NCBI GenBank assembly: GCA_035651595.1
Contig: DASRFJ010000043.1
Span: 26,562-90,561, forward strand
DNA length: 64,000 nucleotides
Source of the DNA: JAFARZ01 sp035651595
GTDB taxonomy: Bacteria; Actinomycetota; Actinomycetes; Streptosporangiales; Streptosporangiaceae
Reading direction: 5' to 3'
Shown here: positions 25,094-33,853 of the stretch, piece by piece
Layout of the letters: every line of letters begins with the position of its first letter
How positions within the stretch are numbered: the first letter of the stretch is position 1
Notes under the pieces: model-generated
The model's database searches: none
Told to the model about the DNA's origin: nothing
Seen by the model: the letters and a program-made list of their open reading frames with translations, nothing else
Position numbers and translations under genes: made by a program

Positions 25094-25543
25094 TCAGACC
25101 CAGGCCTTGGGATTGTCGGTTAGATTACGGATCGTGTCGGGAAGGTTACCGGACACGATGTCCGCGAGCGTGACCTGCTCCAGGATGGCTCGTTCATTGG
25201 CGCGCAGCGCGATCCAGACCTGCTGAAGCGGTTCGGCCACGCCCGGATACGTCACATTTTCCGGGCGCTCGCCGCGCACGCCGAGCAGTTGTCCGTCGAT
25301 GGCCCTGATGATGTCCGCCAGCGCGATCTCATTGGCCGGCCGGGCCAGCCAGAAGCCGCCCTCAGGGCCACGCTGGCTGCGGACCAGGCCGACGCGCCTG
25401 AGCTGGGTCAGGATCGTCTCGAGGAACTTCCCAGGTATCTGCTGGGCGCGAGCTAGCTGATCGGCGGTGATGTGGCCCTCGCTCGCGGCGGCGAGCTCGA
25501 TCGCCGCCCGCAGCGCGTAGTCGGCCCGGGCTGACAGTCGCAT
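25094..25543 (-). CDS. Rrf2-family regulator without cluster cysteines
   Basis: The 149-residue protein begins with the canonical Rrf2 winged helix MRLSARADYALRA and continues with GPEGGFWLARP, the wing. It contains no cysteine at all, so it cannot carry the iron-sulfur cluster of IscR, NsrR or RsrR. It must respond in another way or act as a plain repressor. An ATG three codons upstream (25552) is possible, but CATAAT lies 7 nt before the ATG at 25543. It is divergent from the molybdenum hydroxylase operon, its likely target. Confidence 0.85.
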   Translation of the reverse strand: MRLSARADYALRAAIELAAASEGHITADQLARAQQIPGKFLETILTQLRRVGLVRSQRGPEGGFWLARPANEIALADIIRAIDGQLLGVRGERPENVTYPGVAEPLQQVWIALRANERAILEQVTLADIVSGNLPDTIRNLTDNPKAWV

Positions 25544-25597
25544 GTTCGCCATTATGCAGCTTCACGACTGGTTTTCTCGCATTGACCGTGCCGGATA

Positions 25598-25603
25598 TAG
25601 CCT
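25598..25603 (+). promoter_or_regulatory. -10 box TAGCCT of the molybdenum hydroxylase operon
   Basis: TAGCCT is 7 nt before the ATG at 25611. The 67-nt gap to the divergent Rrf2 gene must hold both promoters and any operator. Confidence 0.45.
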
Positions 25604-25610
25604 GTGGCGC

Positions 25611-26153
25611 ATGGCAGGAGAGCGCGACGTCACCGTGTCGATGACGGTGAACGGGGTCTCGTACCAGCGCTCGGTGGCCGCTCGGACGCTGCTCGTCCAC
25701 TTCCTCCGCGAGTCACTGGGGCTGACCGGAACTCATGTCGGGTGCGACACGACCCAGTGCGGCGCGTGCACGGTCGAGATGGACGGCGTGGCGGTCAAAT
25801 CCTGCACGGTGCTGGCGGCCCAGGCGTCCGGTTCTGCCGTTACGACGATCGAGGGCGTGCCTTTCGGCGCGATCCAGCGGGCGTTCCACGCCGAGCACGG
25901 GCTCCAGTGCGGCTACTGCACGCCGGGCATGGTGATGGCGGTCCGCCAGTTGCTCGCCGACAACCCATCGCCCACCGAGTCGGAGGTGCGGGAAGGACTG
26001 GCCGGGAACCTGTGCCGGTGCACCGGGTACCAGAACATCGTCGCGGCAGTGCTTGCCGCAGCGGGGGGGACGGCCCCCCCGCGCCCCCCCGCGACCGCAG
26101 CGGGGGGGACGGCCCCCCCGCACCCCCCCGCAACAGCGGCCAGGGCTTCCTGA
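25611..26153 (+). CDS. molybdenum hydroxylase 2Fe-2S subunit (CoxS/XdhC-like)
   Basis: The 180-residue small subunit carries electrons between the molybdenum site and FAD. The plant-type 2Fe-2S site is CDTTQCGAC plus a downstream Cys (VKSCTVL). The second cluster is formed by CGYC and CRC (GLQCGYCTPGM, NLCRCTGYQNIV). The last about 30 residues are an unusual Ala/Gly/Pro tail made by a 39-bp tandem duplication. Leaderless spacing fixes the ATG at 25611. The operon order S-M-L matches xanthine dehydrogenase or CO-dehydrogenase-like enzymes. Confidence 0.92.
   Translation: MAGERDVTVSMTVNGVSYQRSVAARTLLVHFLRESLGLTGTHVGCDTTQCGACTVEMDGVAVKSCTVLAAQASGSAVTTIEGVPFGAIQRAFHAEHGLQCGYCTPGMVMAVRQLLADNPSPTESEVREGLAGNLCRCTGYQNIVAAVLAAAGGTAPPRPPATAAGGTAPPHPPATAARAS
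26058..26135. repeat. 39-bp tandem duplication in the small-subunit gene
   Basis: Two 39-bp units (26058-26096, 26097-26135) each contain GGGGGGGACGGCCCCCCC. They encode the repeated GGTAPPxPPATA tail. The G and C runs are prone to slippage. Confidence 0.8.
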
Positions 26154-26154
26154 C

Positions 26155-27030
26155 GTGTATCCGGCGTCGTTTGTCTACCTGCGCGCGGCCTCGGTGGCGG
26201 AGGCCCTCGGTTTTCTTTCTGACGGTTCCGACGACATCAAGGTGCTGGCCGGCGGGCAGAGCCTGCTGCCGATGATGAAGCTGCGGCTGGCGACGCCGGA
26301 CGTGCTGCTGGATATCGGCGGGCTGCGGCCGTCGCTGGGTGCTTTGTCGGTCGGGGCTGCCGGGGCGCGGTTTGGCGCGCTGGCCACGCACCGGACGCTG
26401 CTGCTCGATCCCGGGGTCGCTGTGCGATATCCCGCGATGACCGACGCGCTGCGGGTGCTCGCGGACCCGCAGGTGCGGGCCCGTGGGACGATCGGCGGCG
26501 CGGTGGCGCACGGCGATCCGGCCGCCGACCTGCCTGCGGTGCTGCTGGCGCTGGACGCCTCGGTCGAGCTCGCCCGCTCCGGTGGGACCCGTACCGTGTC
26601 GCTGGACGACTTCCTGCTCGGCGCGTTCGAGACCGGCCTGGCGGAGGACGAGCTGGTCACCGGTTTGTCGCTGGGGCCGGCGCCGGCCGGGCAGGCGTAC
26701 GAGAAGTTCGAGCAGCCGGCCAGCCACCTGCCGCTGGCCGGGGTGTGCGCCGTCGTCTCACTTGCCGGCGGGGTCGTGTCGCGGGCACGGATCGCGGTGA
26801 CCGGCGTGGCGGGGCGGGTCTTCCGGGCGAGGGCGGCGGAGGCGTCGCTGACCGGGCAGGAGCCCGCCGCCGCGGTGGTCGCTACGGCCGCTTCGCGGAT
26901 CGGCGAGGACGCGCCGCGACCGCTGTCGGACATCCACGCGAGCGGGCCGTTCCGGGTGCATCTGGCGTCGGTGCTGGCCGAGCGGGCGCTGCGCCGGGCG
27001 GTGTCGCGGGCGTCGGAAGGTTCTTCATGA
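26155..27030 (+). CDS. molybdenum hydroxylase FAD-binding subunit (CoxM-like)
   Basis: The 291-residue subunit binds FAD through LAGGQSLLPMMKLRLA (about residues 32-47) and the later GTIGGAVAHGDPAADLPA. The C-terminal CO-dehydrogenase flavoprotein domain follows. The GTG at 26155 comes 1 nt after the upstream stop and gives the family start VYPASFVYLRA; no strong ribosome site is present, so coupling is likely. The stop overlaps the large-subunit ATG. Confidence 0.92.
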   Translation: MYPASFVYLRAASVAEALGFLSDGSDDIKVLAGGQSLLPMMKLRLATPDVLLDIGGLRPSLGALSVGAAGARFGALATHRTLLLDPGVAVRYPAMTDALRVLADPQVRARGTIGGAVAHGDPAADLPAVLLALDASVELARSGGTRTVSLDDFLLGAFETGLAEDELVTGLSLGPAPAGQAYEKFEQPASHLPLAGVCAVVSLAGGVVSRARIAVTGVAGRVFRARAAEASLTGQEPAAAVVATAASRIGEDAPRPLSDIHASGPFRVHLASVLAERALRRAVSRASEGSS

Positions 27031-29210
27031 ACGGCATGGGCGTCGCACTGCCGCGGGTGGAGGACGCGGCGCTGCTGGCCGGGCGGGGGCGTTACGTCGA
27101 CGACGTCAGCGAGCCGGGTGTGCTGCACGCATTCGTGGTGCGCAGCCCCGTGGCGCACGGCACGATCGTGGGACTGGACGTTCTGGCGGCGCGGTCGGCG
27201 CCCGGCGTCGCGGGCGTGTTCACGGCGTCCGACATGCGGGATGTGGGGGCGCTGCCGGGGGCCCGGGGAGTCGACGGGCCGTCGCTGCCACTGCTGCGGG
27301 ATGTGGGGGACAAGGTCCGGTGGGCCGGCGAGCCGGTCGCGCTGGTCGTGGCATCCACGGCCGCTCTGGCGGCCGACGCCGCCGATCTGGTCGAGGTTGA
27401 CTATGAGCCGCTGCCCGCGGTCACCTCGGCGGAGGCCGGCGCGGCATCCGGCGCCCCGGTGCTGCATGCCGGTTCCGGCAACGTGTGCTTCCGGGAGCGG
27501 CTCACCTCTGGCGACGTGGAGGGGGCGTTCGCGACCGCCGCGCACCGGGTGCGGCAGCGGATGGTCAGCCAGCGGATCGCGCCGGTGGCGCTGGAACCGC
27601 GGGGCGTGCTGGCTCGGGTAACCGGGGATGGCGGGCTTGACGTGCGGATCAGCACCCAGCGACCGCACGAGGTGCGGCAGTGGCTGTCCCGGATGTTCGG
27701 CCTGCCCGAGGGCCGGATCAGGGTGGTGGCCGGGGACGTCGGCGGCGGGTTCGGCGCGAAGGGGCCGCTGTACCCGGACCAGGTGGCGGTGATCGCGGCG
27801 GCGCGGCTGCTCGGCCGGCCGGTGAAGTGGATCGAGGAGCGGAGTGAGTCGTTCCTGGCCACAACGCACGGGCGCGACCAGACCGCGGATCTGGAGGCGG
27901 CGGTCACCGCGGACGGCCGGATCGCCGCGATCCGCGGGACCGTGCACGCCGGCCTCGGCGCCTACCTGACGCCGAACTCCGCCGCCATCGTCCTGCGGCG
28001 GCTGGCGCCGCTGCTCGGCCAGTGCTACGCGATCGAGGCGATCGACGTGGAGCTCGTCGGCGTGCTGACCAACGCCACCCCGGTCGGTCCGTACCGCGGC
28101 GCGGGCCGGCCGGAGGCGGCCTACTTCACCGAGCGGCTCGCGGACCTGGCGGCACTGGAGACCGGGCTCGATCCGGCCGAGCTGCGCCGGCGCAACTTCA
28201 TCGCGCCCGATGCCTTCCCGTACCAGACCCCGACCGGGCTGACCTATGACAGCGGCGACTACCGGGCCGCGCTGGACAAGGCGATGAGCGGATACCGGGA
28301 GCTGCGGCGTTGGCAAGCTGTCGCGCGTTCCTCGGGGCGGCTGGCGGGCGTCGGCTTGTGCTGCTTCGTCGAGCCGGGCGGAATCATGCCGGGCGCGCGG
28401 CAGGACGAGGCCACGGTGACCGTGGATGCGTCCGGGAAGGTCACCGTCGCGGTGGGCACGAGCGGGCACGGACAGGGGCACCAGACGACGTTCGGCCAGC
28501 TGGCAGCCGGGATCCTCGGGGTGCCGTTCGCGGACGTGACCGTCGTGTTCGGGGACACCTCGCTCGCGCCGTTCGGGTACGGGACGTTCGGATCGCGCAG
28601 CACGGTGGCCGGCGGCAGCGCGGTGCTGCGCGCCTGCGAGGCGGTGCTGGCCGCGGCTCGCCGGGTCGATGCCCCGATGCCGCTCGCCGAGGCCGCCCGC
28701 CTGCTGGGCGGCCTGACCGCGACCGCGACGGCTGGTGTGGACGGGGAGACGTATGCGTTCGGCTGCTATGTGTGCTCGGTTGAGGTCGACCCGGACACCG
28801 GCCGGGTGCGGATCGGCCGGTTGATCGCGGTGGACGACTGCGGTGTCGTGATCAACCCGCTGCTGGTCGAGGGGCAGGTGCACGGCGCCGTGGCGCAGGG
28901 CGTCGGCCAGGCCCTGTTCGAAGAGGTCCGCTACGATTCAGACGGTCAGCCGCTGACGGTGTCGCTGATGGATTACGCGGTGCCGTTCGCCGCTCAGGTG
29001 CCGGTCACCGAGTCGTACCGGCTCGAAACTCCCTCGCCGGCCAACCCGCTTGGCGTCAAGGGCATGGGGGAGAGCGGTACGATCGGCGTCACGCCCGCGG
29101 TGGTGAACGCGGTCGTGGACGCGCTGCGCCCGTTCGGGGTGCGGCACCTGGACATGCCGCTGACGCCGGAGAAAGTCTGGACAGCGATGCACGGACAGCT
29201 GGGAGCGTAA
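27027..29210 (+). CDS. molybdenum hydroxylase large (molybdopterin) subunit
   Basis: The 727-residue catalytic subunit binds molybdopterin cytosine dinucleotide. Visible motifs are GDVGGGFGAKG, the active-site loop VGPYRGAGRPEAAYF and, near the end, GVKGMGESGTIG with the catalytic glutamate. The loop lacks the AYxCSFR of true (form I) CO dehydrogenase and resembles the RGAGR form II/xanthine-type loop. The substrate is therefore probably a purine, aldehyde or heterocycle rather than CO. The ATG overlaps the stop of the FAD subunit (ATGA). No accessory maturation gene is present in the operon. Confidence 0.92.
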   Translation: MNGMGVALPRVEDAALLAGRGRYVDDVSEPGVLHAFVVRSPVAHGTIVGLDVLAARSAPGVAGVFTASDMRDVGALPGARGVDGPSLPLLRDVGDKVRWAGEPVALVVASTAALAADAADLVEVDYEPLPAVTSAEAGAASGAPVLHAGSGNVCFRERLTSGDVEGAFATAAHRVRQRMVSQRIAPVALEPRGVLARVTGDGGLDVRISTQRPHEVRQWLSRMFGLPEGRIRVVAGDVGGGFGAKGPLYPDQVAVIAAARLLGRPVKWIEERSESFLATTHGRDQTADLEAAVTADGRIAAIRGTVHAGLGAYLTPNSAAIVLRRLAPLLGQCYAIEAIDVELVGVLTNATPVGPYRGAGRPEAAYFTERLADLAALETGLDPAELRRRNFIAPDAFPYQTPTGLTYDSGDYRAALDKAMSGYRELRRWQAVARSSGRLAGVGLCCFVEPGGIMPGARQDEATVTVDASGKVTVAVGTSGHGQGHQTTFGQLAAGILGVPFADVTVVFGDTSLAPFGYGTFGSRSTVAGGSAVLRACEAVLAAARRVDAPMPLAEAARLLGGLTATATAGVDGETYAFGCYVCSVEVDPDTGRVRIGRLIAVDDCGVVINPLLVEGQVHGAVAQGVGQALFEEVRYDSDGQPLTVSLMDYAVPFAAQVPVTESYRLETPSPANPLGVKGMGESGTIGVTPAVVNAVVDALRPFGVRHLDMPLTPEKVWTAMHGQLGA

Positions 29211-29212
29211 CG

Positions 29213-31003
29213 ATGCCGGAAGCAGGGCAGCAGGGAGCGGTCACCAGCGCGCCCGAGGCTGCCGTAGCCTCGCCGGCCGGCGGGCAACCGCGCCGGCTCG
29301 CCTGGGCCTGGGGGACCGCCGCGTTCGCGGTGAGCGTCATCGTGCTGTGGTTCCTGTACCTGCACGTGTCCCGGACCCAGCGGGTGGAGTCGGACGGCGC
29401 GTCGAACGCCCTCCAAGCCTGGGACATGCTGCACGGGAACCTGCTGCTGCGCGGCTGGACCGTCACCGACGTCTCGTTCTACACGACCGAACTGCCCGAA
29501 TACCTGCTCGTCGAGGCGGTCCGCGGCCTCAACGCGGACGTGCTGCATGTGGCGGCCGCGCTGTCCTACGCGCTGCTCGTGCCGCTGGCCGCGATCTTGG
29601 CGCGCGGCCGCGCTACCGGCCGGGAGGCCGTGCTCCGGATGGCGATCGCGGCCGGGATCATGGTCGCCCCCGAGCCCGGCGCCGGCGTGTTCATCGTGCT
29701 GTTCCAGCCGGATCACATCGGCACCCAGGTGCCCATGCTGTTGACCTGGCTGGTGCTCGACCGGCTGCCGCGGCGCTGGTACGCGCCGGTGATCGTCGGC
29801 GTGATGCTGACCTGGATCGGCATCGCCGACAAGATCGTGCTGCTGATCGGCGTGGTCCCGCTGGTCCTGGTGTGTGCGGTGCGCGCGCTGCGGCTGTGGC
29901 GTGCCGAGTACCTGGGCGGCGAGCCCGCGGGCATGCCCTGGCGGGAGATGCTCGGTCAGGCCTGGCGCCCGTCCGGGCTGCGGGTCGTCTGGTACGAGAT
30001 CTCGCTGGCCGCCGCGGCCGTGCTGTCCTATCCGGTGACGTCCGCCTTCGTCAAGATCATCCACGCCCTCGGTGGCTACACCGTCCTGCCGGTGGGCACC
30101 GCCCTGGCCCCGCCCGGCAAGCTGCCGCTGCACATCAGGCTCGCCACCGACGGCGTGCTCGGCCTGTACGGGGCCAACTTCCAGGGCCCGCCCACCGGGC
30201 TGAACCTGTTCTTCGCCATCCTGCACCTGGTCGGCGTCGCGCTGGCGATCTGGGCGTTGTGGCTGGCGTTCCGCCGGTTCTTCGCCGCCGACGACCTGAT
30301 CGCCCAGATCCTCGCCGTCAGCATCGTGGTCAACGTCGGCGCCTACCTGGTCAGCGGCAAGCCGACCGCGTACTGGAGCGTCCGGGAAATGGCCGGCATC
30401 CTGCCCGCCGGCGCCGTCCTGGCCGGCCGTGTCCTAGGCCCCCTGATCGCCGCCCGCCTGGGCCTCGCCGGCCAGCCGGCCGGCGAGGCGGGCGCGGGCT
30501 TCGCGGCCGCCCGCCTGGGCGGCCCGGGAGTGCTCGCCGGCCGGCTCTGGCGGGCGCTGACCGCCGGCCTGGCGGTCGTGCTCGTCGGCTACCTGGCGGC
30601 CCTCGGCTGGGCGGCCACGCGCCCCGCCGTGCCCGGAGTCGGGCAGGATCTCCAGGCCTGGCTCCGCACCCAGGGCCTGACCTACGGGCTGGCCGAATAC
30701 GGCCTGGCCAACTCCACCACGCTCGCGGCCGGCAACGCCGTCGAGATCCGCCCGGTGGTCACCGAGCCGCACCGGCTGGCACCAGGTCCGCACGAGTACG
30801 ACATCAACTGGTACGACCCGCGCGCCCACGACGCGAACTTCGTCGTGCTGCTGAACACCCCCGAGGCGCTCGACCCGATGACCAGGGCGCAGGCGGTCGC
30901 CGCCTTCGGCCAGCCCGCGCACGAGTACCACTTCAAGATGTTCGAGATCCTCACCTGGGACAAGAACCTCCTAGCCGAACTAGGCCCCCAAGCCCCGGAC
31001 TAG
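29213..31003 (+). CDS. polytopic membrane protein, glycosyltransferase-39-like
   Basis: The 596-residue protein starts 3 nt after the hydroxylase stop, with GGGAG as ribosome site. It has roughly 10 hydrophobic segments, the first at about 31-51 (AWGTAAFAVSVIVLWFLYLHV). The first outer loop carries ESDGASNALQAWDMLHGN and is acidic, as in GT-C-fold lipid-linked sugar transferases. A soluble C-terminal segment of about 110 residues ends the protein. It may add a sugar or modify an envelope polymer. The family is not certain, and its link to the upstream enzyme is only positional. Confidence 0.65.
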   Translation: MPEAGQQGAVTSAPEAAVASPAGGQPRRLAWAWGTAAFAVSVIVLWFLYLHVSRTQRVESDGASNALQAWDMLHGNLLLRGWTVTDVSFYTTELPEYLLVEAVRGLNADVLHVAAALSYALLVPLAAILARGRATGREAVLRMAIAAGIMVAPEPGAGVFIVLFQPDHIGTQVPMLLTWLVLDRLPRRWYAPVIVGVMLTWIGIADKIVLLIGVVPLVLVCAVRALRLWRAEYLGGEPAGMPWREMLGQAWRPSGLRVVWYEISLAAAAVLSYPVTSAFVKIIHALGGYTVLPVGTALAPPGKLPLHIRLATDGVLGLYGANFQGPPTGLNLFFAILHLVGVALAIWALWLAFRRFFAADDLIAQILAVSIVVNVGAYLVSGKPTAYWSVREMAGILPAGAVLAGRVLGPLIAARLGLAGQPAGEAGAGFAAARLGGPGVLAGRLWRALTAGLAVVLVGYLAALGWAATRPAVPGVGQDLQAWLRTQGLTYGLAEYGLANSTTLAAGNAVEIRPVVTEPHRLAPGPHEYDINWYDPRAHDANFVVLLNTPEALDPMTRAQAVAAFGQPAHEYHFKMFEILTWDKNLLAELGPQAPD

Positions 31004-31072
31004 CCCGCGTACGGGCCCACCGCGCGCCCACACCGCACCCCCGCCCGCCTCCCGCCCCCTCTCAACGTGTCA

Positions 31073-31102
31073 ATTGCGCAGTTGAGCCCACTAGAGCGTG
31101 TC
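31073..31102 (+). repeat. 30-bp repeat, left end of the cassette
   Basis: The core begins ATTGCGCAGTTGAGCCC and ends CTAGAGCGTGTC. It supplies the TAG stop of the minus-strand gene at 31091-31093. Confidence 0.8.
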
Positions 31103-32083
31103 TGCGCGCACCAGATGTGCCGCCGAGCCCTGCGGAACCGCCTTGATTGGCGGCGGAGGCGCCGCGAGACCTGCGGCAATGGCGTCACGGAGGTCGGCAA
31201 GGACGCCGCCACCAGCAGAGGTGATCTGAGTCGGCGGGAAATGAAGCAACTGGACGCGATGCTTGGTGATCCGGTTATGGCGCCGCATGGTGCCGAGCCA
31301 GTCCTCGCGTTTGAAGTGGAATTCCTGCGAGTCGACCTCGGCGGCCACTCCAGCGCGGCCCCACCAGGCATCGACGATGCCCAGCAGCGTGCCGTCCGGC
31401 GCGAACAGAGCGACGTTGTACTCCGGGCGTGGCAGGTCCGAACCTTCGATGAGCGTCATGAACTGGCCCTCGGCGGCCGACCAGATCCCTGTCGCGGCAT
31501 CACGCAGGCCGCGCAACAGCAACCCGGATCCCCGCACCGGCCCATCGCGAAGCTCACGGCCGATTTCCTCGGGCGTGCACTGGTGCCGCTGGATCGCGGC
31601 GCTGATCAGGGAGCGCGCGTCGTCGATGCTGCGGTACCCGCGCACCGCGTCCGCCACGGCGCGAGCCGCCGGGGCGAGGTGGATAGGCCCGGTGCGGAAG
31701 GCCTTCGGCATCCGGGTGGTGTGGATGAGCCGCACGAAGCGGATGCTCTGCCGGCGCGTGCGTGCCGGGATGAGGACGTCGATGTAGTCCGGTCCCGCCG
31801 CCACAAGCCCGTAATGCCTGGCCGCGAACGCGCCGGTCATCACCGCGTCGGGGCCGGCGAACAGCATGGCGGCCATTTCGCGCTGCATCGCGGTAGTGAC
31901 GGCGTCGCTCGCGGCGTAGACGCCAGGCAGAATGATGCGCCAGCGCCCGCCGGGGCCGACCCGGTGCTGGATCGCGCCCCGGGTCATGCCGCAGTCGACC
32001 AGCTGCCGCCTGCTCGCCACGTTGTATTGCTCGCTGAGAATGCGTCGCAGGCGCTTCTCGTCATATTCGGCCCTGGCTCCCAT
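31091..32083 (-). CDS. AbiEi-type antitoxin domain/DUF559 nuclease-fold protein
   Basis: The 330-residue protein has an N-terminal AbiEi-like winged helix (about 10-55: ASRRQLVDCGMTRGAIQHRV, then ILPGVYA). A middle AbiEi-type region includes IDVLIPARTRRQ, and a C-terminal DUF559/Vsr-like endonuclease fold follows (DAWWGRAGVAAEVDSQEFHF, with the acidic D...E.D pattern of PD-(D/E)xK enzymes). Such proteins are common orphans in actinomycetes and are often linked to abortive-infection or toxin systems; a toxin partner is not visible here. Its last codons (RADTL) and stop lie inside the flanking repeat. CATTGT lies 6 nt before the ATG. Confidence 0.72.
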   Translation of the reverse strand: MGARAEYDEKRLRRILSEQYNVASRRQLVDCGMTRGAIQHRVGPGGRWRIILPGVYAASDAVTTAMQREMAAMLFAGPDAVMTGAFAARHYGLVAAGPDYIDVLIPARTRRQSIRFVRLIHTTRMPKAFRTGPIHLAPAARAVADAVRGYRSIDDARSLISAAIQRHQCTPEEIGRELRDGPVRGSGLLLRGLRDAATGIWSAAEGQFMTLIEGSDLPRPEYNVALFAPDGTLLGIVDAWWGRAGVAAEVDSQEFHFKREDWLGTMRRHNRITKHRVQLLHFPPTQITSAGGGVLADLRDAIAAGLAAPPPPIKAVPQGSAAHLVRADTL

Positions 32084-32145
32084 GGCGACACAATGTCACG
32101 AACCACTGACATTCTGCGGCCGGGCGGCCACCCGCGCTGCAAATT

Positions 32146-32175
32146 GACACGCTCTAGAGGGCTCAACTGCGCAAT
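32146..32175 (-). repeat. 30-bp repeat, right (inverted) end of the cassette
   Basis: On the minus strand it reads ATTGCGCAGTTGAGCCC then TCTAGAGCGTGTC. It supplies the TGA stop of the GH3 gene at 32163-32165. Confidence 0.8.
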
Positions 32176-33842
32176 CGGCCCGGTGGAGGCGGGGGCGAAT
32201 GGGATGTGAGCGCTAACGCGAGGCCGAGGAGTTCGGCGGCGGCTTGGGCGCTGGCGCGGGACGCGCCGTAGGTGGCCAGGTAGGCGGTGCCGGGCGGCGG
32301 GGTCCACAACGGGACGCCCATCTCCACCAGGATCGTGTCCGGGCGGGCGGCGAGCACGTCCTCGAGCCACGCCCGCGTGTGGATCGCGTCGCGGACCACG
32401 ACGATCAGCGAGCGGCCGTCCGCGTCGGACAGGTCCAGCGGGTCGCCGGCCGACACGCGCCGCACCGGCGCCCACGGCCCCAGCCCCCAGGCGAACTCGC
32501 CCGCCGCGATGTTCTCCCGCGGCTCTACCTCGATGATCAGCGGGCGGGACAGCCGGGCGCCCGGCCGCAGGCCGGACAGCCGGATCGCGCGCCGCGCCGC
32601 CGTCAGCCCGACCTCGGACAGTCCCGCATCGGACAATCCCGCATCAGACAGTCCCACATCGGATAGTTCGATATCGGAGTATCGGGCGGGGGCGCCGCGG
32701 GCGCCGGGGGCGCCGGGGCCGCCGGGGCCGCCGCCGGCGGCGTTACCGCCGGCGGCGTTACCGCGGGCGGCGTTGGCGCCGGGGCCGGCGTTGAAGCGGG
32801 CGCCCTGGGCGCGGCGGGCGGCTAGGCGGGTGCGGAGGTGCGCCACGCGGTCCGCGGCTTCCTCCAGCCGCGACCCGGGCAGCGAACCGGACGTCACCGC
32901 GTCGGCCAAGGCGGCCCGCACCGCCTGGTAAGTCTCGTAGTCGGTGTCCCGGCCGAAGCACAGCAGGTCCACGCCGGCCTCGATGGCCAGCACCGACGCC
33001 CGGGGGATGCCGAACACATCCTGGGTCGCCTTCATCTCCAGCGCGTCGGAGATCACCACGCCGGTGAACCCGAGCGAGCCCCGGAGCAGCCCGGTGACCG
33101 CTGCGGCGGACAGCGTCGCCGGGCGGTCACCGGTGAGTTCGGGCACCCGCAGGTGCCCCGGCATCACGGCGGCGGCCCCCGATTCGATCGCCGCCGAGAA
33201 CGGAGGGAGGTCCCTCCGCCACACGTCATCCAACGAGCCGAGCACGGTCGCGATCGCGTGGTGTGAGTCGACACTGCCCGTGCTGCCGTGCCCCGGGAAG
33301 TGCTTGGCGCAAGCCGCCACGCCGGCCGCCTGCAACCCCTGAACCGCCGCCACCGTGTGCCGCGCCACCAACTCGGTGGACGACCCGAACGACCGCGTGC
33401 CGACCGCCGTGCTGGAACCCCCGAGCACGTCGGCGCACGGCGCCAGGTTCAGGTTGATCCCCAGCGACACCAGGTCACGGCCCATCGCCAGGTACACCGA
33501 GCGCGTCAGCGACACGTCATCCACCGCGCCCAGCGCGGCGTTTCCCGGATACGGCGAGCCGTCCGCGTACGCCACCCGAGTGACGTCGCCGCCCTCCTCG
33601 TCGATGGCGATGACCGGCTCAATCGCGCAAGCCGACCGAAGCGAAGCAGTCAACGCTGACGTGTCACCTAGGACGTTATGGCCAAAAAGCGTGACACCGG
33701 CCAGGCCGCGGCCGAGGGCATCGAGGATCCAGCCGGGGGCCGCAACCCCTGGAAACGGCGGGATGAGTACGCCGTCGGCGAGCCGGGCCAGGGCCGGGTC
33801 GATGCCGGTTTGCTCGTTGAGCGGGGGGACCTCCCCGCGCAC
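32163..33842 (-). CDS. glycoside hydrolase family 3 protein (beta-N-acetylhexosaminidase, NagZ-like)
   Basis: The 559-residue cytoplasmic enzyme should split beta-linked N-acetylglucosamine from imported oligosaccharides. The NagZ-type signature CAKHFPGHGST is followed by HHAIATVL. The nucleophile Asp is in GVVISDALEMKAT. A Gly/Ala/Pro linker (about 360-400) leads to short LSDxG repeats and a C-terminal alpha/beta domain. No signal peptide is present. The GTG at 33842 is chosen as start; a TTG at 33857 overlapping the permease stop is the alternative. It is the last gene of the transporter operon, and its stop lies in the dispersed repeat. Confidence 0.88.
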   Translation of the reverse strand: MRGEVPPLNEQTGIDPALARLADGVLIPPFPGVAAPGWILDALGRGLAGVTLFGHNVLGDTSALTASLRSACAIEPVIAIDEEGGDVTRVAYADGSPYPGNAALGAVDDVSLTRSVYLAMGRDLVSLGINLNLAPCADVLGGSSTAVGTRSFGSSTELVARHTVAAVQGLQAAGVAACAKHFPGHGSTGSVDSHHAIATVLGSLDDVWRRDLPPFSAAIESGAAAVMPGHLRVPELTGDRPATLSAAAVTGLLRGSLGFTGVVISDALEMKATQDVFGIPRASVLAIEAGVDLLCFGRDTDYETYQAVRAALADAVTSGSLPGSRLEEAADRVAHLRTRLAARRAQGARFNAGPGANAARGNAAGGNAAGGGPGGPGAPGARGAPARYSDIELSDVGLSDAGLSDAGLSEVGLTAARRAIRLSGLRPGARLSRPLIIEVEPRENIAAGEFAWGLGPWAPVRRVSAGDPLDLSDADGRSLIVVVRDAIHTRAWLEDVLAARPDTILVEMGVPLWTPPPGTAYLATYGASRASAQAAAELLGLALALTSHSPPPPPGRLRS

Positions 33843-33853
33843 CCCTGGAGAAA

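Larger units (their letters stand above)
31067..32185. mobile_element. inverted-repeat-bounded cassette carrying an AbiEi/DUF559 gene
   Basis: A 1.1-kb unit with one gene is bounded by a 30-bp repeat in opposite orientation (31073-31102 and 32146-32175, 29 of 30 identical). The ATTGCGCA end faces outward and the CGTGTC end faces inward. The stop codons of the cassette gene and of the neighbouring GH3 gene both lie inside the repeats. No transposase is present, so any movement would need help in trans. Mobility is inferred from structure only. Confidence 0.5.

Noticed and set aside
26175..28883. A 902-codon minus-strand open frame opposite the molybdenum hydroxylase genes
   Set aside because: Antisense shadow of conserved enzymes; low-complexity translation and no ribosome site.
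27027..29210. True (form I) CO dehydrogenase large subunit
   Set aside because: The active-site loop is PYRGAGR, not the AYxCSFR of form I enzymes.
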